A stretch of 44,103 nucleotides of DNA from Granulicoccus phenolivorans DSM 17626 = NBRC 107789 = JCM 15570 (GTDB lineage Bacteria; Actinomycetota; Actinomycetes; Propionibacteriales; Propionibacteriaceae): contig NZ_AUHH01000036.1 of the NCBI RefSeq assembly GCF_000423085.1, positions 1-44,103 on the forward strand. Direction: 5' to 3'. The position numbers and the translations under genes were made by a program. A model generated the notes under the pieces. The model ran no database searches and had not been told where the DNA came from. It worked only from the letters and a program-made list of their open reading frames with translations. Below, piece by piece: positions 20,091-27,954 of this stretch. Each line of letters begins with the position of its first letter. The first letter of the stretch is position 1.

Positions 20091-20356
20091 TGATATGGGT
20101 CTGGGTCGTCGTCGGGATCGCACTGTTCGCCGCAGTGCTGACCATCGGCTACGCGGTCTGGCTGTGGCAGAAGCTCGGCGACCTCTGGTCGGAGATCGAG
20201 ATGCTGATGCAGCGGGCCAACGAAATGGGTGAGCTGGCCGCGCAGCTCGACATTCCCGACTTCGATCACAGCGCCGTCCGGCGTGCCGCGGCGTCCATGC
20301 GGGTGCCCCTGACCCGTGGCGCAACTCCCGCGCCGACAACCGAAATCCGGCTTTGA
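20090..20356 (+). CDS. Small membrane protein between pafC and tatA
   Basis: An 88-aa protein with one N-terminal membrane helix (VIWVWVVVGIALFAAVLTIGYAVWLW, about residues 1-26) followed by an amphipathic helix (LGDLWSEIEMLMQRANEMGELAAQLDIPDF) that could be a coiled coil, then a basic tail. The GTG is 10 bp after the pafC stop and no ribosome site is visible. I do not recognise the family. Position beside tatA and the single helix plus amphipathic helix recall TatA/TatB topology, but the TatA FG hinge is absent, so the resemblance is only general. Confidence 0.65.
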   Translation: MIWVWVVVGIALFAAVLTIGYAVWLWQKLGDLWSEIEMLMQRANEMGELAAQLDIPDFDHSAVRRAAASMRVPLTRGATPAPTTEIRL

Positions 20357-20381
20357 TCTTGCCCAGCTGGCTGGGTACGCT
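20353..20381 (+). promoter_or_regulatory. Promoter of tatA-tatC
   Basis: TTGATC (20353-20358) and TACGCT (20376-20381) are separated by 17 bp, a good sigma-70-type promoter. Unlike the neighbouring starts it has a ~30-nt leader with AAGGA at 20394-20398 before the ATG. Confidence 0.55.
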
Positions 20382-20410
20382 CCGAGCACAGTCAAGGAAA
20401 GAAGACCACG

Positions 20411-20680
20411 ATGGCTAGCATTGGATGGCCGGAACTACTGATCATTCTGGTCGTAGTTCTGGTTCTGTTCGGCGGCTCGCGCCTGGCCGGTATCGGCAAG
20501 GCCAGCGGCAAGGCGATTCGCGAGTTCAAGGAAGAGACCCGCGATCTGGAGAAGGACAAGAAGTCCGACACCGAGGAGAAGACTTCGGAGGCCAAGGCCG
20601 AGCCCGAGCCCAAGGCGATCGAGGCGGGTCCCTCCGCGAGCAGCGCGAAACGGACCGAATCCGCCGGCGAAGAACGCTGA
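20411..20680 (+). CDS. tatA: Sec-independent translocase subunit TatA
   Basis: An 89-aa protein with the standard TatA plan: a short N-terminal membrane helix (IGWPELLIILVVVLVLFGG), the FGG hinge, an amphipathic helix (SRLAGIGKASGKAIREFKEET) and an acidic, Lys/Glu-rich tail. Many copies form the protein-conducting part of the twin-arginine export system that moves folded proteins. It is 20 bp upstream of tatC. Two candidate Tat substrates occur in the window (FKBP lipoprotein and the product at 40502). Confidence 0.94.
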   Translation: MASIGWPELLIILVVVLVLFGGSRLAGIGKASGKAIREFKEETRDLEKDKKSDTEEKTSEAKAEPEPKAIEAGPSASSAKRTESAGEER

Positions 20681-20700
20681 CCCGAGGCCGCTGATCACTC

Positions 20701-21597
20701 GTGTCGACCGAGATCGAACCGGAACGCCCCGTGGATGATCCGGGTGAGCCGCGTCCGCACGCGCGCCACTCGGCGCTGAAGCGTCGCCTGGGGAAGTTCG
20801 GCTGGCTGCTGCCACCGGACGTCCCCCCGGACGGCACGATGACGCTCACCGAGCACCTGAAGGAACTGCGCTACCGGGTCATCGCGGCCGTCATCGCCGT
20901 GATCATCGGGATGCTGTTCTGCGGGCTGTTCTTCGACTCGCTCTACAACTGGCTGCAGCAGCCCTACAACGTCGCCGCGGCCGATCTCGCGCAGACCCGC
21001 CCGGGCACTCACACCCAGATCGTCAACATCGGTGTCACCGCACCGTTCATGCTGGCGATGAAGGTGGTCGGTATTGCCGGCCTGGTGGTTTCCTCCCCGC
21101 TCTGGCTGTACCAGTTGTGGGCGTTCATCGCGCCCGGACTGCTGCGCCAGGAGAAGAAGTGGGCGCTGTTGTTCGTCGGGTCGTCGGTGCCGTTGTTCGC
21201 CGCCGGCGTCTGGGTGGGCTACCTGGTGATGCCCAAGGGCATCGAGATGATGCTGAGCTTCACCCCGGAATCGGCACAGGTCACCAACATGCTCGACCTG
21301 CCCTACTTCCTGGACTTCCTGGTCCGGGTGATGCTGGTCTTCGGCGTCTCCTTCCTGTTGCCGGTCGTGATTGTCGTGCTGAACATGGTCGGGGTGGTAC
21401 GCGCGGAGCAACTGTCCAAGGTGCGCTCCTACGCGATCTTCGGCTGCTTCGTCTTCGGTGCGATCGCGACCCCGTCCACCGACCCGTTCTCGATGATCGC
21501 GTTGTCGCTGCCCATGTCCGTGCTCTACGTGATTGCGGAGTTCATCTGCCGGGCGCGGGAGAAGGGCCTGCGCAAGAAAGAAGTCGCCACGCAATGA
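20701..21597 (+). CDS. tatC: Sec-independent translocase subunit TatC
   Basis: A 298-aa six-helix membrane protein that recognises twin-arginine signals. Conserved parts seen are MTLTEHLKELRYRVI (first cytoplasmic region), the conserved IVVSSPLWLYQLWAFIAPGLLRQEKK-type stretch, and the later helices with FGVSFLLPVVIVVLNMVG and the FGCFVFGAIATPSTDPFS motif. About 40 extra residues precede the first conserved motif. The GTG start at 20701 follows tatA by 20 bp, and its stop overlaps the next gene. Confidence 0.95.
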   Translation: MSTEIEPERPVDDPGEPRPHARHSALKRRLGKFGWLLPPDVPPDGTMTLTEHLKELRYRVIAAVIAVIIGMLFCGLFFDSLYNWLQQPYNVAAADLAQTRPGTHTQIVNIGVTAPFMLAMKVVGIAGLVVSSPLWLYQLWAFIAPGLLRQEKKWALLFVGSSVPLFAAGVWVGYLVMPKGIEMMLSFTPESAQVTNMLDLPYFLDFLVRVMLVFGVSFLLPVVIVVLNMVGVVRAEQLSKVRSYAIFGCFVFGAIATPSTDPFSMIALSLPMSVLYVIAEFICRAREKGLRKKEVATQ

Positions 21598-22577
21598 ATG
21601 CCGGCCTGAGTCGCTACGACGGGCAGTCGCTGACGCTGGTGGTGAATCCGCAGGCCGGACGCGGCCATGCCCGCCGGATGCTGCCGTTCGTGTGCGCCGA
21701 GATCCTCAAGGGGATGCCCGGCGCCAGCCTCAAGGTGTACCAGACGACCAGCTATCGGGAGGCCCGACAGCGCACGATTGCCGCTGTCGCGGCCGCTCGT
21801 CCGGCCCATGAGGGCGCACCGGCCGACGGGCTGCTGGTGATGGGCGGGGACGGCATGATGCATCTGGGCGTGAATGCCTGCGCCGACACCGACGTGCCGC
21901 TGGGCCTGATCCCGGCCGGGTCGGGCAACGACATGTCCCGCGGGTTCGGGCTGCCGGCGGTCAATCCGATCCAGGCCGCCAAGATCATCGCGACCGGCGG
22001 GCGGCGCCGGGTGGACCTGCTCCGGGTGTCCGGGCCACTGGCCGATGGTGCCGAGACCCGCTACGTCGGCACCGTCGTGGCCACCGGATTCGATGCCCGG
22101 GTGAACCGCCGGGCGAACCGGATGCGCCTGCCGCTGGGCAGTCTGCGGTACGCCGCCGCGGTGATCGCCGAGATCGCGACCTTCGAGCCGACGCCGTACC
22201 GGATCTCGATCGACGGCCGGGAACGCACCGAGCCCGCCCTGCTGGTCGCGGTCGGCAATGCCGGCTACTACGGCGGCGGGATCCACATCAACACCACCCA
22301 CGACGTCACCGACGGCCGGCTGGACGTGACCGTGATCCACCCGGTCAGCCGGGCCACCCTGATCCGGCTGATGCCGGCGCTGTTCACCGGCGCCTTCGCC
22401 AGTGACCCGTCGGTGGAACAGCTCAAGGCGACCAGCGTCCGGATCGACGGGGACGGCCTGATCGCCTACGGCGATGGCGAGGAACTCGGCGACGTCCCGC
22501 TGCAGATCGAGATCGCGCCGCAGGTGCTGTCGATTTTCGCTCCGGTCAGCGATCAGGTGGTACGCACCCGCCGCTGA
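21594..22577 (+). CDS. Diacylglycerol/lipid kinase family protein
   Basis: A 327-aa DAGK-catalytic-domain protein (YegS/DgkB type). It has the N-terminal strand LTLVVNPQAGRGHA, the nucleotide-binding motif VMGGDGMMHLGVNACADTDVPLGLIPAGSGNDMSRGFGLP, and the C-terminal beta-sandwich with GNAGYYGGGIHI and DGRLDVTVIHP. It likely phosphorylates diacylglycerol or a related lipid at the membrane. The ATG overlaps the tatC stop by 4 bp, so it is part of the tat operon. Its stop is only 12 bp from the converging regulator gene, at the left edge of the accessory island. Confidence 0.9.
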   Translation: MNAGLSRYDGQSLTLVVNPQAGRGHARRMLPFVCAEILKGMPGASLKVYQTTSYREARQRTIAAVAAARPAHEGAPADGLLVMGGDGMMHLGVNACADTDVPLGLIPAGSGNDMSRGFGLPAVNPIQAAKIIATGGRRRVDLLRVSGPLADGAETRYVGTVVATGFDARVNRRANRMRLPLGSLRYAAAVIAEIATFEPTPYRISIDGRERTEPALLVAVGNAGYYGGGIHINTTHDVTDGRLDVTVIHPVSRATLIRLMPALFTGAFASDPSVEQLKATSVRIDGDGLIAYGDGEELGDVPLQIEIAPQVLSIFAPVSDQVVRTRR

Positions 22578-22589
22578 CCCCCGGTGGGC

Positions 22590-25286
22590 TCAGCGCGCGG
22601 AACTGGCGATCACACTAAGTTCCTGCGCTTTCTGCGCACACTCCTCTCGGCTGGTCACGCCCAGCATCCGATAGAGTTTGCGCAGATACCACTTCACCGT
22701 GTTCACGCCGATGAACAGCCGTTCGGAGATCTCCCGGTTGGTGTATCCGGCGTCAACCAACTCCAGGATCTCGCGTTCCCGTTCGTTGAAGTCACTGGGC
22801 TCCACCGGCTCCGGGGCGGGGGCCGGCGCTGCAACGGCGGGGGTCGGGGTCGTCTCCCACAGGGTGCCCAGCCACTGCTGACAGCCCGCCAGCCGGTGCA
22901 CGGGGCGGCTCAGCAGCCGCTGACTGACCTCCCGGACCAAGGGGCCGCCGTCGGCCACCGGCTGGCGCAGCCCGCTGATCTCGAAATCCTCGAGAACAGC
23001 GCGGAGCAGGTTCTCTGCGGCGGACTGGTCGCCGCACGCCTCCATCATCGCCAGCAGGTCGAGTTGATCCCGATGAGCCTGGAAACGGTTGGCATGCGAC
23101 AGGGAGCGGGCGATCAACTCCTCGGCCCGCGCGATCAGGGCCGCATCCCGGTGCGGGGCCCGCGTACTCGCGGCCCGGGCCAGGTCGAAGCGGACGGCTT
23201 CGTCGGTCAGCAGGGCGCGCTCCCGGGCCGTCGAGTCGGGGCCGGCCATTGGCCGCTCCGCGGGAAGCCCGAGCCGCGCCCGGGTCGTGGCCATCCGGGA
23301 CCACAGCCGGACCAGGGACAGGTCATGGCCGGCCCGTTCGCCCATCTCCAGAACCGCCAGGGCCCCGTCGGTGTCCCCGCGGGCGCTGCGGATCAGGGCC
23401 AGCGATTCGTAGACGGGGAACATGAAGTCGACCACACCCGCCCGATGCCCGATTCGCAAGGACTCCTCGAACATCTCCTCCGCGACCGCGACATTGCCGA
23501 GGTTGTAGTGCAGCTTGCCCAACAGCCCCAGCGCGAGTCTGGCCGCGTGCGACTGGGCGCCGGACCCCTCGGTGCCGATCCGGAACGCGCTCTCCCAGTG
23601 GTGGCGGGCCAGCGGGGTGTTCAGGTCGTGGAAGGCGATCAGCCCGGCGAAGCAGTCCCCGTACACCTTGCTGAAGCAGCCGGTCACCTGCCGGTGATGC
23701 TGCTGGGCCCAGTGCTGCCGCTGCGCCCCCGCGGCGGCCCGATCGCGGTTTATCTCGATGAAGGTCTGAACATTGGCCGCCACCGACACCGTCCACGCGT
23801 CCAGTCGATCGGCCTCGTCCAGCACCTCGGTCGACAGCCGGTCATCGGTGGACACGACATCGCGATACATGAGGACGCATTCGCCGACCACGATCGATTC
23901 GCGGCTGAGCTGGAAGCGCTCGTCGGCCGACAGGGTCCGGTCCACCGCCAGGGCGCGCGCCAGCGCCGTGCGCGCCTCCTCGGCCTCGATCGGGAAGTGC
24001 AGCAGGCAGTACGCCCAGGCCAGGGCGACCTGGAGTCGGGCCCGGCCGCGGATCTCCTCGGGCGGCAGCTTCTCCACCAGCGCCAGCAGCGTCGACATCT
24101 GGGAATGCTCGACGACCAATCGGCCCTTCTGCTCCACGATGTCGGTCGCGTACGCAAACTCCCCGGCGAGGATCGCATGATCGACGGCAAGCGACAGCAT
24201 CCGGTGCTGGTGATACCACCGGGCGGCCCGGGCGTGCAGATCCGCGACGATCTCCGGATGCTCGTGCTGCAACCGGTCGCGCAGGAAGTCGGCAAACAGG
24301 TGGTGATAGCGGAACCAGCCGCCGGTCGCGCCGAGCCGCTGCAGGAACAGATCGCCGACCAGCGCGCGCTCCAGCTGATCCTCGGCATCGGGCTGCTCGG
24401 TGAGCACGGCGGCGAGTTCGGCGTTGACCCGGGACAGCACCGAAGTGCGCAGCAGGAACTCCCGAAGCCGCGGCTCGAGCAGATCCAGCACGTTCTCGGC
24501 CAGATACTCCGCGACCCCGTGCTGTCGGGACCCGAGTTCGACCAGCAGCGCGCCCACATCGGCGCGGTTGCGCAGTGACAGGGAGGTCAGCTGCAGGGCG
24601 GCGACCCAGCCCTCGATCTTGCTGTGCAGCTCGGCCAACTCGGCCTGGCTGAGGTCGATGCCCTTCATCTCGACCAGAAACTGCTGCGACTCGTGCTCAT
24701 CGAAGCGCAGCACCTGTGGGTCCACCTCGACCAGCTGGTCATGCACCCGCAGGCTGGACAGGGGCAGCCCGGCCGCGGTCCGGCTGGTCACGATGAAGGC
24801 CAGCTTCTCGCCCGAGTCATCGATCAGACGGGCCAGCACATTCCGCGTCCGCCGATCGGTGATCTGGTGCCAGTCGTCGAGCACGATCACGGTCCGCTCG
24901 GGGGCCTGCTGGACGGCGTTGATCAGCAGCGGCAGCAGATAGCGTTCGGCGTCCTCGGGCCGTTCCTCCAGCATCTGACGTGCGTTCTCGTCGATGTCGG
25001 GATGGATCCGTTCGAAGCACTCGAGCAGATGACGCAGGAACCACAGCGGGCGGTCGTCGTCCTCGTCCAGGGACAGCCAGGCGGTCCGAGACCCGCGCGC
25101 GGCGATCGTCTGCATCCACTGGGCGGCCAGAGTGGACTTACCGTACCCGGCCGGAGCATGCACCAGGGCGAGCTTGCGGCCGGTCAGTTGGCGCAGCAGC
25201 GCATCCATCCGCGGACGCGACAGCCACCGGCTGACCGGCAGGGGCGCCTGAAAGCGGGTGGCTGCGCTAATGGGCATGCGAAACAT
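22590..25286 (-). CDS. MalT/AcoK-type LuxR-family ATP-dependent transcriptional regulator
   Basis: An 898-aa STAND-family (LAL) regulator. The N-terminal NTPase has Walker A HAPAGYGKST (residues 43-52) and Walker B VIVLDDWHQI; a winged helix and long helical TPR-like repeats fill the middle; the C-terminus (about 834-885) is a LuxR helix-turn-helix, FNEREREILELVDAGYTN followed by REISERLFIGVNTVKWYLRKLY. In this class an effector and ATP trigger multimerisation and activation. ATG 25286 has GGAG 7 nt upstream on its strand. It faces the carboxylase operon across 261 bp containing several dyads, so it very likely controls that operon. The inducer is unknown, possibly the ketone substrate. Confidence 0.92.
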   Translation of the reverse strand: MFRMPISAATRFQAPLPVSRWLSRPRMDALLRQLTGRKLALVHAPAGYGKSTLAAQWMQTIAARGSRTAWLSLDEDDDRPLWFLRHLLECFERIHPDIDENARQMLEERPEDAERYLLPLLINAVQQAPERTVIVLDDWHQITDRRTRNVLARLIDDSGEKLAFIVTSRTAAGLPLSSLRVHDQLVEVDPQVLRFDEHESQQFLVEMKGIDLSQAELAELHSKIEGWVAALQLTSLSLRNRADVGALLVELGSRQHGVAEYLAENVLDLLEPRLREFLLRTSVLSRVNAELAAVLTEQPDAEDQLERALVGDLFLQRLGATGGWFRYHHLFADFLRDRLQHEHPEIVADLHARAARWYHQHRMLSLAVDHAILAGEFAYATDIVEQKGRLVVEHSQMSTLLALVEKLPPEEIRGRARLQVALAWAYCLLHFPIEAEEARTALARALAVDRTLSADERFQLSRESIVVGECVLMYRDVVSTDDRLSTEVLDEADRLDAWTVSVAANVQTFIEINRDRAAAGAQRQHWAQQHHRQVTGCFSKVYGDCFAGLIAFHDLNTPLARHHWESAFRIGTEGSGAQSHAARLALGLLGKLHYNLGNVAVAEEMFEESLRIGHRAGVVDFMFPVYESLALIRSARGDTDGALAVLEMGERAGHDLSLVRLWSRMATTRARLGLPAERPMAGPDSTARERALLTDEAVRFDLARAASTRAPHRDAALIARAEELIARSLSHANRFQAHRDQLDLLAMMEACGDQSAAENLLRAVLEDFEISGLRQPVADGGPLVREVSQRLLSRPVHRLAGCQQWLGTLWETTPTPAVAAPAPAPEPVEPSDFNEREREILELVDAGYTNREISERLFIGVNTVKWYLRKLYRMLGVTSREECAQKAQELSVIASSAR

Positions 25287-25338
25287 CGGAGCACTCCATT
25301 GTGGTCAACGTCACGATCTTCAGAGTGGACTCAGTGTA

Positions 25339-25354
25339 GTTCCTGCCTCGGAAC
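25339..25354. promoter_or_regulatory. Dyad near the regulator start
   Basis: GTTCC (25339-25343) and GGAAC (25350-25354) form a 5-bp inverted repeat with a 6-bp spacer in the divergent region, closest to the LuxR-type gene. Confidence 0.35.
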
Positions 25355-25358
25355 ACTC

Positions 25359-25403
25359 ACCCGGGTAGCCACGCACCCACCCGTTCCACCACCCGGGTGG
25401 TGG
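25359..25403. promoter_or_regulatory. Paired operator candidates with ACCCGGGT cores
   Basis: CCACCACCCGGGTGGTGG at 25386-25403 is a perfect 18-bp palindrome. A second copy of its central ACCCGGGT lies at 25359-25366. The cores start exactly 32 bp apart (25359 and 25391), about three helical turns, so both would face the same side of the DNA. They lie about 145-190 bp upstream of the first carboxylase gene and 73-117 bp from the regulator start. Confidence 0.6.
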
Positions 25404-25547
25404 CGTCCCGAGGCTCCCGTGGACCCTCCTGTGCCAGCCTTGTCGGCCCTCCCGGTGGCGGCATTAGCGTCGGCTCACGGCGCGGGGCCCACCGCTGGGC
25501 GCCGGCCGACCGAACCACGAGGAATGACTCAAAGAGGAGATCATCCG

Positions 25548-27467
25548 ATGGACTATCTCATCAACATCGACAACGGGGGAACGCTCACCGACATCTGCGT
25601 CGCGAGCGACACCGAGGTCTACTACACCAAGACGCTGACGACGCCGACCGACCTGTCGGACTGCTTCTTCACCGGCATCACGAAGGCCGCGGAGGAGGTG
25701 TTCGGCGCCGATAGCCTGCCGACGCTGCTGCAGCACACCAGCCTGATCCGCTACTCCTCGACCCAGGGCACCAATGCGTTGGTGGAACGCAAGGGCCCGA
25801 GCATCGGGATCATCACCGACGAGCCGGATCTGGCTCAACGGCTGCAGTTCAGCGAGGCTACGACGTCGCTGTTCCACGACCTGGTCGGTTCGAAGGTGGC
25901 CGTCCTGGCCGGTGCCGCGGACGATGCCGACACCGCCCTGGTGCAGGCGATCAACTCGTTGACCACGGCGGGCGCGGAGCGGATCATCGTGGCCATCTCG
26001 GATCCGGCGCAGGAAAAGGCGTACAAGCACATCTTTCTGACCCGCTTTCCGCGGCACCTGCTCGGCTCGGTGCCGGTCCTGTTCTCCTGGGAGTTCACCT
26101 CCGACTCGGTGCGCACCCGCCGCTTGTGGTCGGCGATCCTGAACAGCTTCCTGCACCCGACGCTGGAGCGGTTCCTCTACAGCGCCGAACATCGGCTGCG
26201 CGCCCACAAGGTGAAGAATCCACTGCTCATCTACCGCAACGACGGGGCCTCCTCCCGGGTGGCGAAATCGGTCGCGCTGAAGACCTACTCCTCGGGTCCG
26301 CGCGGCGGACTTGAAGGCACCCGGGCACTGGCGGAGGCGTACGGCCTCGAGCATGTGCTGATGATCGATGTGGGCGGCACCACGACCGATGTCGGCGCGG
26401 TGGAGAACCTGCGGATCGCGACGGCCCGCCGCGGCGCCGTCGAGGGAGTGCCGATCTCCTTCGAGCTGAGCGATGTCCGTTCCTTCGGCGTCGGCGGCAG
26501 CTCGGTGATCCGGGTCGCCGACGGCCGGATCACGGTCGGCCCCGAATCGGTGGGCGCGGCGCCGGGCCCGGCCTGTTTCGGCTTCGGTGGGACCGAGGCG
26601 ACGATCACCGACGTCAACCTGCTGCTCGGGATCCTCGATCCGGAGACCTACCTGAACGGTGAGCTGCGCCTGGATCCGGAGCGGTCCAAGCAGGTCGTCA
26701 CCGCGAATGTCGCCGAACCGCTCGGCCTGTCGCTGCACGAGGCACTGCTTCGGATGGAGGAGGCGTACGCGGCCAAGGTCGCCGAGTCATTCGCCCCGCA
26801 GGTTCAGGCCGGGGTCACCACCGTGGCCGCCTTCGGTGGCGGCGGGCCGATGAGCGCTTGCTTGGCCGCCCGGGCCGCCGGCGTCCGGCAGGTCATCGTG
26901 CCCCGTCTGGCCGCGGTGTTCTCCGCGTACGGGATCAGCTTCTCCGACATCGCGCAGAGCTATGAGGCCGACATCACCGGGCTCGACGCCGAGGCCATCG
27001 AGACGATCCGGGAGGACCTGATGCTGCAGGCCGAGCGCTACATGTTCCAGGAGGGGTACGACCTGGCCGACTGCGCACTCAGCTGGACCGGCATCGTCGA
27101 GAACGCCGACGGAACCGAACATGCCAAGCTCGACCTGACCGAGGCGCCCGTTCTGGTCGACGGTCAGCGGCGCATTCTGGAGCTCAGCGCCCGCTACACG
27201 TTGCAGCACCCGACGCTGCAGGCGTCGCTGCCGACCGCGGCCCTCGCGGCGCATTCGACGGGCCAGCGCGCCCTGCTCGGGGCCAGCGGCATCCAGAGCG
27301 CCCCGGTCTTCGTCCTGGAGGATCAGCCGGCGAACGCGTCGGCGCCCGGCCCGGCCATCATCGAGGGCCCCTTCTTCACTGCGCGCGTGCCCGAGGGCTG
27401 GCGGTTCGTCGTCTCCGACGCCGGCGACCTGCTCCTTGAGGACACCCGGCCGGCCACCCAGGCCTGA
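25548..27467 (+). CDS. Ketone carboxylase HyuA-type subunit 1 (Apc1/alpha-like)
   Basis: A 639-aa hydantoinase A/oxoprolinase-family ATPase (about 69 kDa). Phosphate-binding motif 1 is INIDNGGTLTD (Asp8) and motif 2 is MIDVGGTTTDVG (Asp274). SSGPRGGLEGTRALAEAYG and PESVGAAPGPACFGFGG are family blocks. Such subunits phosphorylate the enol form of the ketone or bicarbonate in acetone- and acetophenone-type carboxylases. I chose ATG 25548 because AAGAGGAGA precedes it; an in-frame ATG at 25524 has no proper site. It is shorter than the partner at 27955 and differs in motif 1 (DNGGT rather than DIGGT), so the two ATPase subunits are not interchangeable. First gene of the operon. Confidence 0.85.
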   Translation: MDYLINIDNGGTLTDICVASDTEVYYTKTLTTPTDLSDCFFTGITKAAEEVFGADSLPTLLQHTSLIRYSSTQGTNALVERKGPSIGIITDEPDLAQRLQFSEATTSLFHDLVGSKVAVLAGAADDADTALVQAINSLTTAGAERIIVAISDPAQEKAYKHIFLTRFPRHLLGSVPVLFSWEFTSDSVRTRRLWSAILNSFLHPTLERFLYSAEHRLRAHKVKNPLLIYRNDGASSRVAKSVALKTYSSGPRGGLEGTRALAEAYGLEHVLMIDVGGTTTDVGAVENLRIATARRGAVEGVPISFELSDVRSFGVGGSSVIRVADGRITVGPESVGAAPGPACFGFGGTEATITDVNLLLGILDPETYLNGELRLDPERSKQVVTANVAEPLGLSLHEALLRMEEAYAAKVAESFAPQVQAGVTTVAAFGGGGPMSACLAARAAGVRQVIVPRLAAVFSAYGISFSDIAQSYEADITGLDAEAIETIREDLMLQAERYMFQEGYDLADCALSWTGIVENADGTEHAKLDLTEAPVLVDGQRRILELSARYTLQHPTLQASLPTAALAAHSTGQRALLGASGIQSAPVFVLEDQPANASAPGPAIIEGPFFTARVPEGWRFVVSDAGDLLLEDTRPATQA

Positions 27468-27501
27468 GCGCCCACCACCCACACTTTCGAAGGAACATCT
27501 G

Positions 27502-27942
27502 ATGCGAATTCCCATGACGGAGTATCTGCTCATCGACCTGGACAGCGAGCGCTGGCTGTGCCGCTTGTGCGGTCACGACCTGGGCGATGCCAACGGAAAC
27601 TACAAGGAGGGGACGCTGATCTATGACCGCAACCCCCAGGAGATTCACCCCCCGGTGCTGGACCCGGAACGCTACGAGTACACATTCGCGCCCGATCCGA
27701 ATTTCTGCCGGATCGTCGAGTACTACTGCCCGGGCTGTGCGACCCAGGTGGAGGCGGAGTACCTGCCGCCGGGCCACCCGCTCACCGTCGACATGATCTG
27801 GGATGTCGCGTCCCTGCGGGAGCGCTGGGCGAAGTCGGGCAAGAACCCCGAAGAGGTCCTCAACTACGGACCCGGGGAGAACGCCATCGCCGACCTGCGG
27901 GCCCAGTTCGACCAGCCGACCACTCGTACCCACCGGAACTGA
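27502..27942 (+). CDS. Ketone carboxylase gamma subunit (zinc-binding)
   Basis: A 146-aa protein (about 17 kDa) matching the small subunit of acetone carboxylase. Two CxxC pairs, Cys20/Cys23 in LCRLCGHDLGD and Cys76/Cys79 in YYCPGCATQVE, form a probable four-cysteine zinc site; Cys69 is also present. YKEGTLIYDRNPQEIHPPV and EYLPPGHPLTVDM are further conserved stretches. This subunit separates the carboxylases from hydantoinases and 5-oxoprolinases, which lack it, so it fixes the operon's general function. AAGGAA at 27490-27495 precedes the ATG. Confidence 0.88.
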   Translation: MRIPMTEYLLIDLDSERWLCRLCGHDLGDANGNYKEGTLIYDRNPQEIHPPVLDPERYEYTFAPDPNFCRIVEYYCPGCATQVEAEYLPPGHPLTVDMIWDVASLRERWAKSGKNPEEVLNYGPGENAIADLRAQFDQPTTRTHRN

Positions 27943-27954
27943 GGGAAGACAACC

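Noticed and set aside
24624-25547. N-terminal extension of the first HyuA gene
   Set aside because: It is antisense to the LuxR-type regulator and lacks any family motif; ATG 25548 has a good ribosome site.
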